A DNA stretch of 64,000 bases, from positions 153,315,429 to 153,379,428 of the forward strand of contig CM066314.1 of NCBI GenBank assembly GCA_033807775.1, written 5' to 3'. Numbering within the stretch: the first letter of the stretch is position 1; every line of letters begins with the position of its first letter. This DNA is from Saussurea involucrata. Its lineage: Eukaryota; Streptophyta; Magnoliopsida; Asterales; Asteraceae. The translations under genes and the position numbers were made by a program. Positions 35,701 to 46,115 of this stretch are shown one piece after another. The notes under the pieces are model-generated. The model was given only the letters and a program-made list of their open reading frames with translations, searched no databases and was not told where the DNA came from.

Positions 35701-35979
35701 TATACTTAGACGAATCTTGATACTTTTACTGTTTTTTTCCACAATTATTGCAATTTAAAGACCGATTTGTGGTTGAAATTCAATTGCATGTTTCAATCAA
35801 TGTTAAATCAATGTTTTTGGAATATCAGTTTGTGGATGAAATGAGAGATTGGTTTTCTGATATGTTGGTTGTTTCATTCATAAATAGACGTAAAATTCAA
35901 GCCATAATTCTCACACAACGATTTCATTGTTGCAATATTTCTTTCTGCAATATTTTGTGTTTGAGATACTACTGAAAAA

Positions 35980-38157
35980 ATGAGTTCATCTGTTGCAAAA
36001 GCTAAGCTATATTTCTGTTTTGATGGTGAATGGGTGCAAGATAACAATGAGTGGAATTTTGCTTATAAATCTAAGCATGGTGTAAAAGTGTCAGTAAACT
36101 ATACTTATCAGAAGTTTGTTGCATACGCCATGCAAAAATGTGGAATCAACTCTTCTGATATTTGCAAGTTAGTGTTTAAAAATGGCGATGGGTCATTTGT
36201 GGATTTATCCAACGATGGGGATATCTCTACTTTTCTGCACCTTGCAGTCGATTCAGAAAGACCCCATTACTCTTTGTGTATCCCGGTGTATCCGACGGTG
36301 ACGACGACGGTGACGAGGAGGGTGACGACGACGAAGACCTCCAAATAGAGCAGCCTGATTCTCAACAACAACAACCACCACCACCACCACCATCACCACA
36401 ACCACACGAATGGCGTACTGCTGGAGTTGCTGATGACGAAACCCACGTTTTCAGAACGGGTAATTCTGAAATAGACAGATCAGACACCGATAATGATGAT
36501 CACGAAGAATATACCCCTAGTAGAAAATCATGTAGTCAGATAAATGACTTTTTTGATATGCCCCCTATTCTTCCAGACTCCCATACCCAGACACAAAGCT
36601 ACGAACCTACACCTTATATTCGTAGCGAAAGTTTAACAGCAGGTCAGATATTTGATTCGAAGGATCTCTTAGCAAGTCAGATCGGACTCAAGTTCTTGGA
36701 AGAGGGTTTCCAAAGTCGCGTGCGGGCATCTGACAAAATCAAATACGTAGTTGAATGTGCTAGAGAAAAGTGTGAGTGGAGGTTGTACGCGATTCACACG
36801 GGTCCCAAAGGAGGGGCGATAATGATTAGAAAGTTGCACGACGTACACACTTGTACGAGGACGCAACTTAATCCCCACCACAAACAAGCCGGCAAAAAGA
36901 CTTTGGGTGCGATCCTGAAAAACAAATTTCTTGATGTTAGCAGGTCATTGCGTCCAAAGGACATCGTCCATGACGTTCACCGGCAGTTCGGCGTCACGAT
37001 TGATTACCACCAAACGTGGCGTGCGCGCTGCCATGCACTGTTTATGGTGAGAGGCACGTTCGAGGAGTCGTATGAACGACTCCCGGCATATTTATATAAT
37101 TTGCAGATGCAGAACCCTGGTACTGTCACGCAGCTACGGACCGATTTACGTGGACGGTTTGAGATGTGCTTCGTGGCCCTTGGACCCGCGGTACGTATTT
37201 TAACACGTCATATGTTTACACATTATAAACTATAACATTTACACATTATAAACTATAACATTTTAACCTATGTTTTTGCAGATCCGCACATTTCTGGAAA
37301 ATCTACGTCGTGTCCTGATAATAGACGCAGCCCATTTAAAGGGTCGTTACTTGGGTATGATGTTCCTGGCGGTTGCCATGGACGGGGATAACTCCATCGT
37401 TCCAGTAGCTTTCGGCGTAGGCAAGTCCGAAACCGGGGACGAGTGGACTTGGTTTCTGTCCATGTTGAGACAAGCTATCGGAGACCCGCAAGGGTTGGTG
37501 TTTATGTCTGACAGGGCTCCTTCCATAAGCGCCGCAATCTCTGCCATGTACCCAAACGCCCCTCACGCCATATGTTGTCGACATTTGGAGATGAACGCCA
37601 AATCCAAGGACAAACGTATTACCACCTACAAGGATGTCTATTGGGCGGCATGCAGAGCATATACGGATCGGGAGTTTAACAAGTACATGAATATGCTACG
37701 ATACAGTGTCAAGGAAGCAGCCAAAGTCTTTGACGATGCTGGACCGGAGAGGTGGTCCGCGGCCCATTTTCCTGGACAACGGTATGACATTCTGACCTCG
37801 AATAGTGCAGAGTCTGTGAATGCACTCTCCCGTTTTGCGCGTAGATGTCCGATTGTTAATCTTATGGACTACTTTCGGGCCTTTCAACAAGAGTGGTACC
37901 AAATTCGACGCCTAAAAGGAGCTAAGATACAAAATGCACTCGCACCAACGGCGGAGAATATCGTTCAGTACAGGGCGCGTCGTGCGGCGACATGGCCGGT
38001 AAGAGCAATCGGGTATGGGAAGTACGAGGTGCATGATGACTATATTCACGCGATTGTGAATATAGAAGACCACCTTTGTTCGTGTCGCGAATTTAATTTA
38101 TGGTACATCTCATATTTTTTTTCAATTTTGTTTTACACTCCTATCGCATTAACATAA
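35980..38157 (+). CDS. MuDR-type transposase, probably defective
   Basis: The first frame (35,980-36,346) encodes a PB1-like N-terminal region common in plant MULEs. A near-duplication of GTGTATCC at about 36,277-36,293 shifts the frame into the acidic and proline-rich linker and the MuDR DNA-binding domain (about 36,640-36,900, SQIGLKFLEEGF). An intron fits 37,191-37,281 (GT..AG). The next exon carries the DDE core: IDAAHLKGRY (first Asp), FMSDRAPSISAAI with ICCRHLEMN (second Asp), and NSAESVNALSR (Glu). It ends DHLCSCREFNLW, the first half of a SWIM zinc finger, then a likely donor. The CxH half of SWIM is not found. The frameshift and the missing SWIM half suggest it is non-functional; the catalytic residues are intact. 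Confidence 0.9.
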
Positions 38158-38259
38158 TAATCATATATTAAATAATTCATTAAATCGTTTTAAATTATTA
38201 TTATTTGAATGTGTTTATAGATATCGTGAATGGCAATAGGAGAAGGTAGAATTGTTTAT

Positions 38260-38449
38260 AAATGGGGTTTTGACAAGTTGATATCACTTGACTCATTTAA
38301 GAATTGTGAAAATGGGTATTTGGCGAATGATGATTCATGTGTGTTTAAAACACTTCAGCTCCAAACACACATGAATCATCATTCGTCAAATACCCATTTT
38401 CACAATTCTTAAATGAGTCCAGTGATACCAACTTGTCAAAACCCCATTT
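38260..38449. repeat. Inverted repeat derived from a captured MATH-domain gene fragment
   Basis: Arms 38,260-38,346 and 38,363-38,449 are 87 bp each with about three mismatches and a 16-bp loop. The minus strand of the right arm plus loop reads KWGFDKLVSLDSF.., then GYLTND.., then CVFGAEVF. This is the signature end of a plant MATH (TRAF-like) domain (WGF..I.L..F....GYLV.D..VFGAEV). The plus strand of the left arm reads the same peptide, preceded by GEGRIVY. It lies where the end of the transposase gene would be expected. Host-gene origin is inferred from the motif. Confidence 0.85.
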
Positions 38450-38703
38450 CATATTATATATATACACACACATACATATGCTTCTAAATGAACATTGATA
38501 ACACAGCTAGTTTGTATTCCATCCAACAAGCTCTTCATCTTCAATCTTTCTGACCCTTCTTCAACGGCTTCTGCTTTTGCAACCACGTATGGCCATTGTG
38601 TACCACAACCCGCACACACTTTAGCAAATGAGTTGAGGGTTGTCATATATTCTACAAGAGAAGTAGGCCCACGAATGAGGTAACCTCTGACTTGACCTTG
38701 CAT
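38449..38703 (-). CDS. Unknown 84-codon frame inside the MULE
   Basis: A minus-strand frame with CAGCGTQWPY and SERLKMKSLLDG segments, running into a TA-rich tract before the MATH-like arm. I do not recognise it. It might be another exon of the downstream coiled-coil gene or of captured host sequence. Confidence 0.3.
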   Translation of the reverse strand: MQGQVRGYLIRGPTSLVEYMTTLNSFAKVCAGCGTQWPYVVAKAEAVEEGSERLKMKSLLDGIQTSCVINVHLEAYVCVCIYII

Positions 38704-38856
38704 GATGTATCCAACCTAACCGTGGTTCAGCGGCTTAAAAACTACTTTTCAGAGAAATTAACAACAACAAAAAATACAAAACAACAACACAGTAAAAAAA
38801 ATACAAATAACAACACAGTAAAAAAAATACAAAACAAAAAAAAATATAACCACCAC

Positions 38857-39180
38857 CTACTTAAAAATTGATTTAGTTTCATCAATCCAAGATTGCTTCT
38901 CGTTTACCTTCGCTTGAATAATTGCGAAGTCTTGCAGAATATGGTGAATTGCTTCTTGTTCTCGACGAACACGAGCCTCCCGAGCTTTTATATCCCCTTT
39001 CATCCTTTTGATCTCCCTGTCTTCCTCTTCGATCTTTCTCAAATGGACTGCCTTCCTGTCCATTATTTTTTTCCACTCTTCTGTTAGTTCATCTATCTCC
39101 TTTTCCTTTTTTTCTATGGCGACCTCGATTTGAGGTGGCATTTTTTCAGGAGTAGACTTAGGGTTTGATGACGATGCCAT
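38857..39180 (-). CDS. Small coiled-coil protein in the MULE
   Basis: 107 residues starting MASSSNPKSTPEKMPP. A highly charged helix (EKKEKEIDELTEEWKKI.., KAREARVRREQEAI) is consistent with a coiled coil. It is convergent to the transposase and close to the right TIR, like the accessory gene of some Mutator elements, although no homology to mudrB can be claimed. It has a clean start and stop. Expression and function unknown. Confidence 0.55.
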   Translation of the reverse strand: MASSSNPKSTPEKMPPQIEVAIEKKEKEIDELTEEWKKIMDRKAVHLRKIEEEDREIKRMKGDIKAREARVRREQEAIHHILQDFAIIQAKVNEKQSWIDETKSIFK

Positions 39181-39402
39181 TTGTGGATGAAATGAGAGAA
39201 GAGAGAAATCAATTCAAAGAAAGAAAGCAAGAGAGAAATCAAGAAAGAAAGCAAGAGGAAGTGTGAATTGTGAATTGCATACTACTGATATTTATGGATG
39301 AAATCTCAAACATGCAAATGAATTTCAACCACAAATCGGTCTTCAAAGTACAATAATTGTGAGAAAAAACAGTAAAAGCATGCAAGATTCGTCTAAGTAC
39401 AG

Positions 39403-39688
39403 GGGCTGAAAGTGTAATTTTTCAGGGACCAAAAGTGTAAATTTTCAGGGACCAAAACTGTAAATTTTGGCCCATCGCGGGCTGCGATCGCGGGCAGGGA
39501 CCAAAAGTGCACCGCGGCCAAAGTTGAGGGGCTTCGCGACGCATTTGGGGCCAAAATACGTGCCACGTCAGCCCTAGCCCGCGATCGCGGGATCCATCGC
39601 GGGTATTTTGGGTATTTTTGCAAAATGAAATTTTTTTGGGTATTTTGATAACAGTTGGTCAAACTTTGGGTATTTTAATTAATTTCCC
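39403..39688 (-). repeat. Right TIR of MULE
   Basis: Inverted copy of the left TIR, ending AATTAATTTCCC before the 9-bp flank ttattattt. Confidence 0.92.
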
Positions 39689-39697
39689 TTATTATTT

Positions 39698-40321
39698 TGA
39701 AGATAGATGTTTCTTTTTTAATTCGGTATAGTGTTTTTTAATAGTGATATGTTGGTGGAAATTTTATTTGGAGATAGATTTTATGTTTTTATTAGTTGAA
39801 AGTCCATAATAGGCTCAAACCGCTTAAACCGGCCAGACCATAACGTTTTATTATGGTTCGGTTTGACCGATTTGATCACATGTTGCCAAATCGCCATGTT
39901 TGGAAATTTTCTAAGCCGCCATTGCGGTTTGGTTTGTGGTTTGGGTAGTAAAACCACCAAAACCAGCCGATCATGAACACCCCTACCATTTCTTATGGAA
40001 TTACATTGATCGATCAGAATGATTTTGATTTTGTCTCACATATACAACAAAGTTCTTTACAACCAGTTAGAGGCAAACAATTTATATGCAAAAACGAACA
40101 TTTTATTCTATTTAGTTTTATATCTATGTTGTAATTTTTTTCTTCCATCCTTAATGTTTTCATCCTTATGAAGATCCCATTCATCATTTATTTGTTTATA
40201 GATACAACTTTAAATCTATACAAACAAATTAATCAAAATAATCAACTTTATCCATACATGATTTAGTAAAAAAACCGACCTTAAAACCCAAATAGCTACT
40301 TGAAAATTACAAAAAAGTCCA
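39698..40321. other. Intergenic, nothing recognised
   Basis: AT-rich with a short AACCG/CGGTTTG-rich stretch (39,815-39,975) that may be one end of a repeat. Presumably includes the 3' UTR of the adjacent minus-strand gene. Confidence 0.5.
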
Positions 40322-41620
40322 CTATGAGGGCAATAATGACACCAATTTAATCAATGCAACAACTGCATTTTGAGCTGCCAAAGGGGCAAAAATGGAAGCT
40401 TTATTATAAATAGCAGACCCCCTAGCAACCAAATCAGAAAGAGCCCTAATTGCAATAAATGGGATCTTTTGTTGATAACAAATTAGGGCAACTACAGCAC
40501 TCTCCATATCAATTGTGGTCACATTAAACACATTTGCACTTACACCCCTCTCAACTCTTGCATTTATACATTTCTCCAACTTCATACCCTACACAATTAC
40601 ATTATACAGTTTCAGTCCTTTTGATTTCGGAATAAGTATTATTTACGAGGAGAATAATTGTACCTCGAGTTGCTTGGAAAGCACGAAGTAGTTTTTGTCA
40701 ACCGGCACCCAAAATGCATGTCGTGTGGTTTTAGGGTATGCGTTGACCGGGAATGCATCTTCGGGTTGATACCAGACACTGTTTAAAAGGTTGTCTTTGT
40801 GCCCCTCGTGTTTTGTGGTTGTGTCATTATTGTAATCCGAGAATTTTAGGTAGCCGATGGTTCTTGTGTAGTTCCCATTGGATTCTAGAGGTAACTCGCT
40901 TTTAGGGCCTTCTTCATGTCTCTATAGTGGAAAAATTATTATTAGTGCGAGTCAATATGTTGTAACGTAACTCAAGAGTTGAGACCATCTTTATTTTGTG
41001 TTTCTTTTCTAGCATTTTTTAATTACTTAACTGTTCGACATGAAACTAGTTGAACTACATAATTAGCCTTCGGTTATACCTGCAACGACCATAGGCCCGT
41101 ATGAGCCCAAAACTTAGGGATTGACACATCTCCGATTTCAAGTTCAATATTTGCATTCGTGGCAATACCGAAGTGTATAATCCCTTTCACTTTGAACAAA
41201 CTTAACAACAATTCTGTGGTAATACCTGCATTCACCTACATTTGTTTCTTATAGTTAAATGGTGCCACCGTTTGAAAAAAATTCTGGATCCGCCCCTGAT
41301 CTCACGAAAAGCGGGTGATCTCATGTAATTCCAAGTCTATATATACGTGTGTGTACTTAAAAATACAAGTAATCTTATAATATCTACCCAAAGTGTATTT
41401 CTTTACCTGAAATATCAAGATATGGACGCTCAGGATTTGACACGAAGCTCGATGATTGCAAAAGTGGATTCATTTCGAAAGCATTGGCGACAATGCCAAG
41501 ATACGGACCAGCCTTGTTTACGCTATCAATCTCTTTCAATAAACTATTGGAAATCACACTCTCTCCTGTATTCACCAAGAAACATAAAAACCATCCAAAT
41601 ATCAAGAAAACCCTCATCAA
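40322..41620 (-). pseudogene. Bark storage protein-like gene (nucleoside phosphorylase superfamily), exon segment missing
   Basis: Exons on the minus strand: 41620-41407 (signal-peptide-like MMRVFLIFGWFLCFLV), 41225-41080 (ITTELLLSLFKVKG.IHFGIA), 40921-40664 and 40588-40322 (TTIDMESAVVAL.., IPFIAIRALSDL). They splice in frame to about 294 residues. The family has roughly 30 more residues between exons 1 and 2 (a GRRF..VNA segment). Only GTGAATGCA (VNA) survives, just upstream of the exon 2 acceptor. The rest is replaced by intron-like sequence with a transposon end (GGATCCGCCCCTG, about 41,280-41,300). Bark and vegetative storage proteins resemble PNP/UDP phosphorylases and are secreted or vacuolar. 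Either a pseudogene or a shortened protein. Confidence 0.8.
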
Positions 41621-41814
41621 ATTTGTGTGTGTGTGTTTAGAGTGTTTTCAGTGTGTGTAAAGGTTTCCTCAAGATCTTCAAGGGTTTGATTTTTGTGGGG
41701 TTTTAATAATCCAACATGTAGTTTTCTGTTTGGAGGATTGAGTTTACAAGTGGAGGATGCTTGTTTGGCAGATTCCCATTACTAAGCAGGAGAATGAAAG
41801 ATTTGTAGAATGTT

Positions 41815-42470
41815 TTTGGTTTTAGTTTAACATACATTTAAAAAAATGTTTTATTAGCTATTTTATAGAACAATATTTGAAAAAATATCCACAAAAATAG
41901 GTTTATTTGACACTTATAAAAATGTCATATAAAATAGCTAATACGCCATTTTTTTAAATGTACTAAAAACTTGTTAAAACGTACAAAAACGTTTTAAAAA
42001 CCTATTGTAACAATTTTAGATACGACGTTTTATTGTTTGGTCCTATAAACTTAAATGCTATAAAACATACTATTTGAACACTTGGACATTGTAGGCGTTT
42101 TAGAACATCTCCAATGCAAGGTTTTACAAACAAAAGTGAAGTGTCTTGTAAGAACTATCAGTGTCAAAAGTTCTTATAAGAACCTTATATTTTTAGGTTT
42201 TTTGATGTCGAATAACATATTTGCTAGTTTTTCTTTTCTTGACTAATTTATAATTAAATAATTTGTGTATAAATAAATTACTGAGGTTGGAAAAAGTATA
42301 TAAAACCTATAAAAATGAGGTTTTTATAAGAATTATCATTATAGACTTTTATGTGAGTTTTTATTTTAGTAAACTGGAAACAAAGTGTTAATAAAAAGTG
42401 TAAAAAATAGATTCTAAAAATAATCTCCATTGGAGATGCATATATAAACTTAGTTTTGTTGGAGTATGTA
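41815..42470. mobile_element. CACTA-type MITE copy G, left end lost, with a nested MITE
   Basis: Carries the TATTTTATAGAACAATATTTGAAAA, GGTCCTATAAACTTAA and TTAGTTTTGTTGGAGTA blocks of the family. It is interrupted at about 42,103-42,440 by a palindromic MITE. Only the right terminus is clear. Confidence 0.68.
42104..42440. mobile_element. MITE with ACATCTCCAATG termini
   Basis: ACATCTCCAATG at the left and CATTGGAGATGC at the right are inverted. The interior is AT-rich. A related element with TATCTCCAATGG and TTGGAGATGC ends is at 58,588-58,881. Confidence 0.72.
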
Positions 42471-42585
42471 TGTTTTTTTATTATAATGTTTTTTTATTTA
42501 ATTAGTGGATAGAAAAAAAACATAGGTTTTGTCTTGGGAGGTCTTTACTTTTTGGCTTGGGGCATTGCTAATGGCACCCCATATA

Positions 42586-43012
42586 GGGGAAATTGACCAA
42601 AATAACCATTTCTTTCACCCATCTTCAACTTTTAACCACCAAACTTTAATTTTTACAAAAATAACCAGCATCCCGCAAGCCTGACACCGCAAACTTGCGA
42701 TGTCAGCTTTTTCTGACAAAACGCAAAAAAAAAAATTATTTTACGTTTCGCTTGCGGGGCGCAAACTTGCGGTCTTCTTTATTCCTTACTTGCGGTATAG
42801 GAGATAGTGACACGTGGCTTGCGGTGGCTTGCGGTTTTGTCATTTTTTTAAAAAAATAATTTTTTTTAGTGTGTCAGATAAAGTCTGACACCGCAAGCCT
42901 TGCGGTGTCAGACTTGCGGGATCTTGGTTATTTTTGTAAAAAATTAAGTTGGGTGGTTAAAAGTTAAAGATGGTTGGATGAAATGGTTATTTTGGTCAAT
43001 TCCCCCCCCCCC
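42586..43012. mobile_element. Mutator-type MITE with 9-bp duplication
   Basis: The termini GGGGAAATTGACCAAAATAACC and GGTTATTTTGGTCAATTCCCC are perfect inverted repeats, with AACTTTTAACCACC mirrored inside. The centre repeats CTTGCGG/CCGCAAG and CTGACA/TGTCAG motifs. A 9-bp duplication ccccatata (42,577-42,585 and 43,013-43,021) supports Mutator. A run of about 15-16 C lies across the right boundary. Confidence 0.85.
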
Positions 43013-43139
43013 CCCCATATAGGGGTGTTAAATGCATTGTTTTTTGAACCCAATCATTTTTAATGTTATCCCATCACTTCAATTTAACAATATATATATA
43101 TATATATATATTGTTATGTTTTTTTTTGTTATATATATA

Positions 43140-43345
43140 TAGAGAGAGGCCCCGTAAAATGCAAACCTTGCATTTGTTGCACCCCTTACAAACCACAGTC
43201 TACATATGTGCAGACTGGTTCTGCATATATGCATATAATGGACACACATTCATATGGGACAATGCATATATGCAGAACCAGTCTGCACATATGCAGACTG
43301 TGGTTTGTAAGGGGTGCAACAAATACACGGTTTGTATTTGATTTG
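43140..43345. repeat. Palindromic element, copy 1
   Basis: Arms containing TTGCACCCCTTACAAACCACAG..TGCAGACTGGTTCTGCATATATGCAT are mirrored around about 43,235. It is flanked by TA-rich tracts. Confidence 0.85.
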
Positions 43346-43440
43346 TACTATATATATATATATATTTTTAAAAGTAGATAGATAGATATCTTTGGACTTA
43401 AAACACCCCTAAACTTATTTCTTTTTTAAATTATAATATA

Positions 43441-43500
43441 TATGTATTTAATAATAATAATAATAATAATAATAACAATATTAAATAATAATAATGATAT
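43441..43500. repeat. (TAA)n microsatellite
   Basis: TAATAA trinucleotide run around 43,449-43,475, between the two palindromes. Confidence 0.85.
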
Positions 43501-43570
43501 AATAAAAATACAAATAATATAAAGTTATAATAAAACAAAATAATATATATATATAATCTAATATATATAT

Positions 43571-43805
43571 AGGGTACAAATCAAATACAAACCATGTATT
43601 TGTTGCAACCCTTACAAACCACAGTCTGCATATGTGCAGACAGGTTCTGCATATATGCATTGTCCCATATGAATGTATGTCCATTATATGTATATTCTTG
43701 CACGTATTCATATGCATATATGCAGAACCAGTCTGCACATATGCAGACTGTGGTTTGTAAGGGGTGCAACAAATGTAAGGTTTGCATTTTACGGAGCCTA
43801 TATAC
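43571..43805. repeat. Palindromic element, copy 2
   Basis: The same arm sequences as copy 1, with a longer spacer (CCCATATGAATGTATGTCC..ATTCTTGCACGTATTC). Outer flanks differ: the AATACAAACC end faces copy 1 and the GTTTGCATTTTACGG end faces away. The two copies therefore lie in opposite orientation. Confidence 0.85.
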
Positions 43806-44044
43806 TATATATATATATAGTATAGGGGGCCATTCAAGGGAGAACTAGTTATTTTGTGGTAACCGTAAGAACCAATGTGAGCCACATATTAAGCTATAAA
43901 TTAGGAAATTATTAATTTTGGTAATTTTGTTTGAAATTTAAATAAAAGGGCATTTTAGGTATTTTTAAAATCTCCTCTCTCCTCTCTCCTCTCTCTTGCC
44001 TCCGGTCTCCGGTCTCCGACCTCCGGCCTCCGGTGACACCAAGA

Positions 44045-44290
44045 TGCCTTTGAAAATGCACTGTGATACCCTTTGACTGTGATACCCTTTGAAACTGCAC
44101 TGTGATACCCTTTGTATGTGATACCCTTTGAAAATGCACTGTGATACCTTTGTGTTACAGCCACATGATATATGTGATTCATACTATAAGACAACAACCA
44201 CATGGTATCAATGTGATACCATATGTGATATCACTGTGATACCACTTTGATTCATATGTGATACCACATGGAATGGAGGGAGCGGAGCAA
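44045..44290. repeat. Imperfect CTGTGATACC tandem array
   Basis: About a dozen TGTGATACC(CTTTG) motifs at irregular spacing of about 18-40 bp, often with GAAAATGCA before them. It sits downstream of a pyrimidine-rich CTCTCCTCTC and CTCCGG tract (43,972-44,035). Confidence 0.82.
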
Positions 44291-44713
44291 AACGAATTGA
44301 AAGGAATATGTGATACCACTTTGATTCAATACACCAACATTCACAGGATGCTTAACCAAGCCATGGTTAAGCCATAAAACAACCCATCAGACCTCAAGTA
44401 CAATATCACAGCCAAACAAAATCATGAAACAGTTTTTAAATCAAATTACAAATTTGCCCTGAGAACACGTACTAACGTCTTGCCCGCCTATCATCACTGT
44501 GATTCGAGCTGACTGCATCATTTTCTACAAAAAAAAGTAAAAATATTAACGCGAATCAAAGCTTTAAATTTTATGTGTTGATGTTGACTAATCAAAGCTC
44601 AATGTTGATTAGTTTTAAAAACCTAAAATAAAAGACAAAAAGACATTATCAGCGACAAAAATATGTTTCAAAGAAGGTAAAACCCATGTTACAGGATCAT
44701 CCAAAACCTTGAA

Positions 44714-45510
44714 TCAAAGAAAAAGATGAAAATACACACATGTTGAACTAATTGCACCTTTTACATATCGCAGTTTTGCCATAAGATAGGAGTCTGGAGG
44801 AGAAGCTGAGGACCAAGCTGGAAAGTCTGAAAGAGCTCTCTTGACAACCTCTTGGAAGCTAGAATGATTAAGCCACGAATGAAATATCTTAAATGGAATC
44901 GGCCCGAAATCAGGAGCATTTGGTTTTAATAAGATGGGACTGTGATCTGCAGCGTCCCAAGGGCAGACGATCGCATTTGCACTTGGCCACATATCAATGA
45001 AAGGCCTGGATACGAGGAATCTGTCGAGTTTCGTTTTCCTCCCAAAGCAATGTCAAACAAGTCTGCCTTTTGGATGAAACAGTTGAAGTGTCTAGCCCCG
45101 CTTCTGCTAAATCTCGACCCTTTTCTGCTCGGACTTCATTGAAGTCCCCGAATATTATCCACAAAGCATTCTCTTCGGAACTGATGATATTATTAACTTC
45201 TTCCCAGAGGTCTTTTCTTTTCTTTTTGTTTTGAGGGGCGTAGACATTGATCAAGTTACACGCTTTATCCCAACCAGCTTTTAAGTTACCCTTTAAGAGC
45301 AGGAAGCTTTCACCTTTTCAAAAACGTATGGGTCCCAAATGCTCAGTAAGCCGCCTGATCTTCCGTTGGCTTCACAATATTCGAATTCGCACCTGTTATT
45401 TCAATTCCCTGTAAGGCATAAACAAAATGAGAGGGAATGGTGTTAGTCATAGTTTCTTGAATTCCCCATCTGTTTTTAACATTGCACCTCAACCCGAGAC
45501 AATTCATGGA
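44714..45510 (-). pseudogene. LINE (L1-type) endonuclease domain relic
   Basis: Minus-strand fragments read NVYAPQNKKKRKDLW (about 45,250) and WIIFGDFNEVR (about 45,150), then after a frame change WDAADHSPILL (about 44,950). These are the conserved blocks of the LINE endonuclease/exonuclease/phosphatase domain (VYAP, GDFN, SDHxPI). Further upstream a MNCLG.R...RW block of the ORF2 start is recognisable at about 45,510. There are several stops and frameshifts and no RT domain. Confidence 0.85.
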
Positions 45511-46115
45511 TTTACCGTTTGGCCACCGATACCTGTTAATGATTCTTGAACCAAACAGTTAGTTAGTTAGTTATTTCCTTATATGCATGTCTGCTTTTCC
45601 TCATAAAAGATATTCGGTCCGTGAAAAATACAAGTTAAAAAGAGAATGTATTATGATAATCTTGGAAAAACACTTCTTTGTTTCACGAACGCCAAACAAG
45701 AACCACCTTCCACCATAAGCCGACAACAAAGACAGTTGAAACCCAAGGGTCATTGGTCAAACCATACCCGGTAGAGTAGTCTTGCCTTCCAGTAGATCTA
45801 GGGTTCAAAATAACCGGGTTACTGATAGAGCCCAACCTTTCGGGTAGATCAAGGGTTCAAACCTCACCAAAAGACAAATAAAACTTGTGATGCAACTTCT
45901 AATGATAAAAGATAATTCAAAACGCCATACCAGAGATTTGAAACAAGGATGTAAAAAAAAAGCAATTGCTAACCACATTCATACTTCATAAACATTGAAT
46001 AGTTCATATGGGATTGGTGAAGATGTCTAAAGAAAAAATACTAGAACAAACATATATAACTTTAACAACTTTTATTAGTATCCTTCTCGCAATTTGATTG
46101 ACGAATCACCATTGC
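45511..46115. other. Intergenic, nothing recognised
   Basis: No open frame with family features. Probably contains the AIM1 3' UTR at its right end. Confidence 0.5.

Larger units (their letters stand above)
35361..39688 (+). mobile_element. Mutator-like element (MULE), 4.3 kb
   Basis: Long terminal inverted repeats (about 35,361-35,700 and 39,403-39,688) start GGGAAATTAATTAAAATACCC and include mirrored GATCGCGGG, GTGGCACGTATTTTGG and CCGCGGTGCACTTTTGG. Flanking 9-mers ttattatta (35,352-35,360) and ttattattt (39,689-39,697) match at 8 of 9, as expected of a MULE target duplication. It contains a transposase gene, a minus-strand coiled-coil frame and a MATH-like inverted repeat. The internal GC-rich TIR segment has a repeated GCGATGGCCC unit. 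Confidence 0.95.

Noticed and set aside
36276..36350. Asp-rich start as an independent gene for the MULE frame beginning at 36,276
   Set aside because: It is the acidic linker of the MULE transposase after a frame shift. The upstream PB1-like frame belongs to the same gene.
37336..37902. Minus-strand frames antisense to the MULE transposase
   Set aside because: Shadows of a strongly supported coding exon.
43063..43341. Frames in the palindromic elements, also at 43,481-43,848
   Set aside because: The same peptide-like strings appear on both strands because the sequence is an inverted repeat. No coding evidence.
44942..45142. Plus-strand frame over the LINE relic
   Set aside because: The minus strand carries the VYAP, GDFN and DHSPI endonuclease blocks, so the plus frame is antisense.
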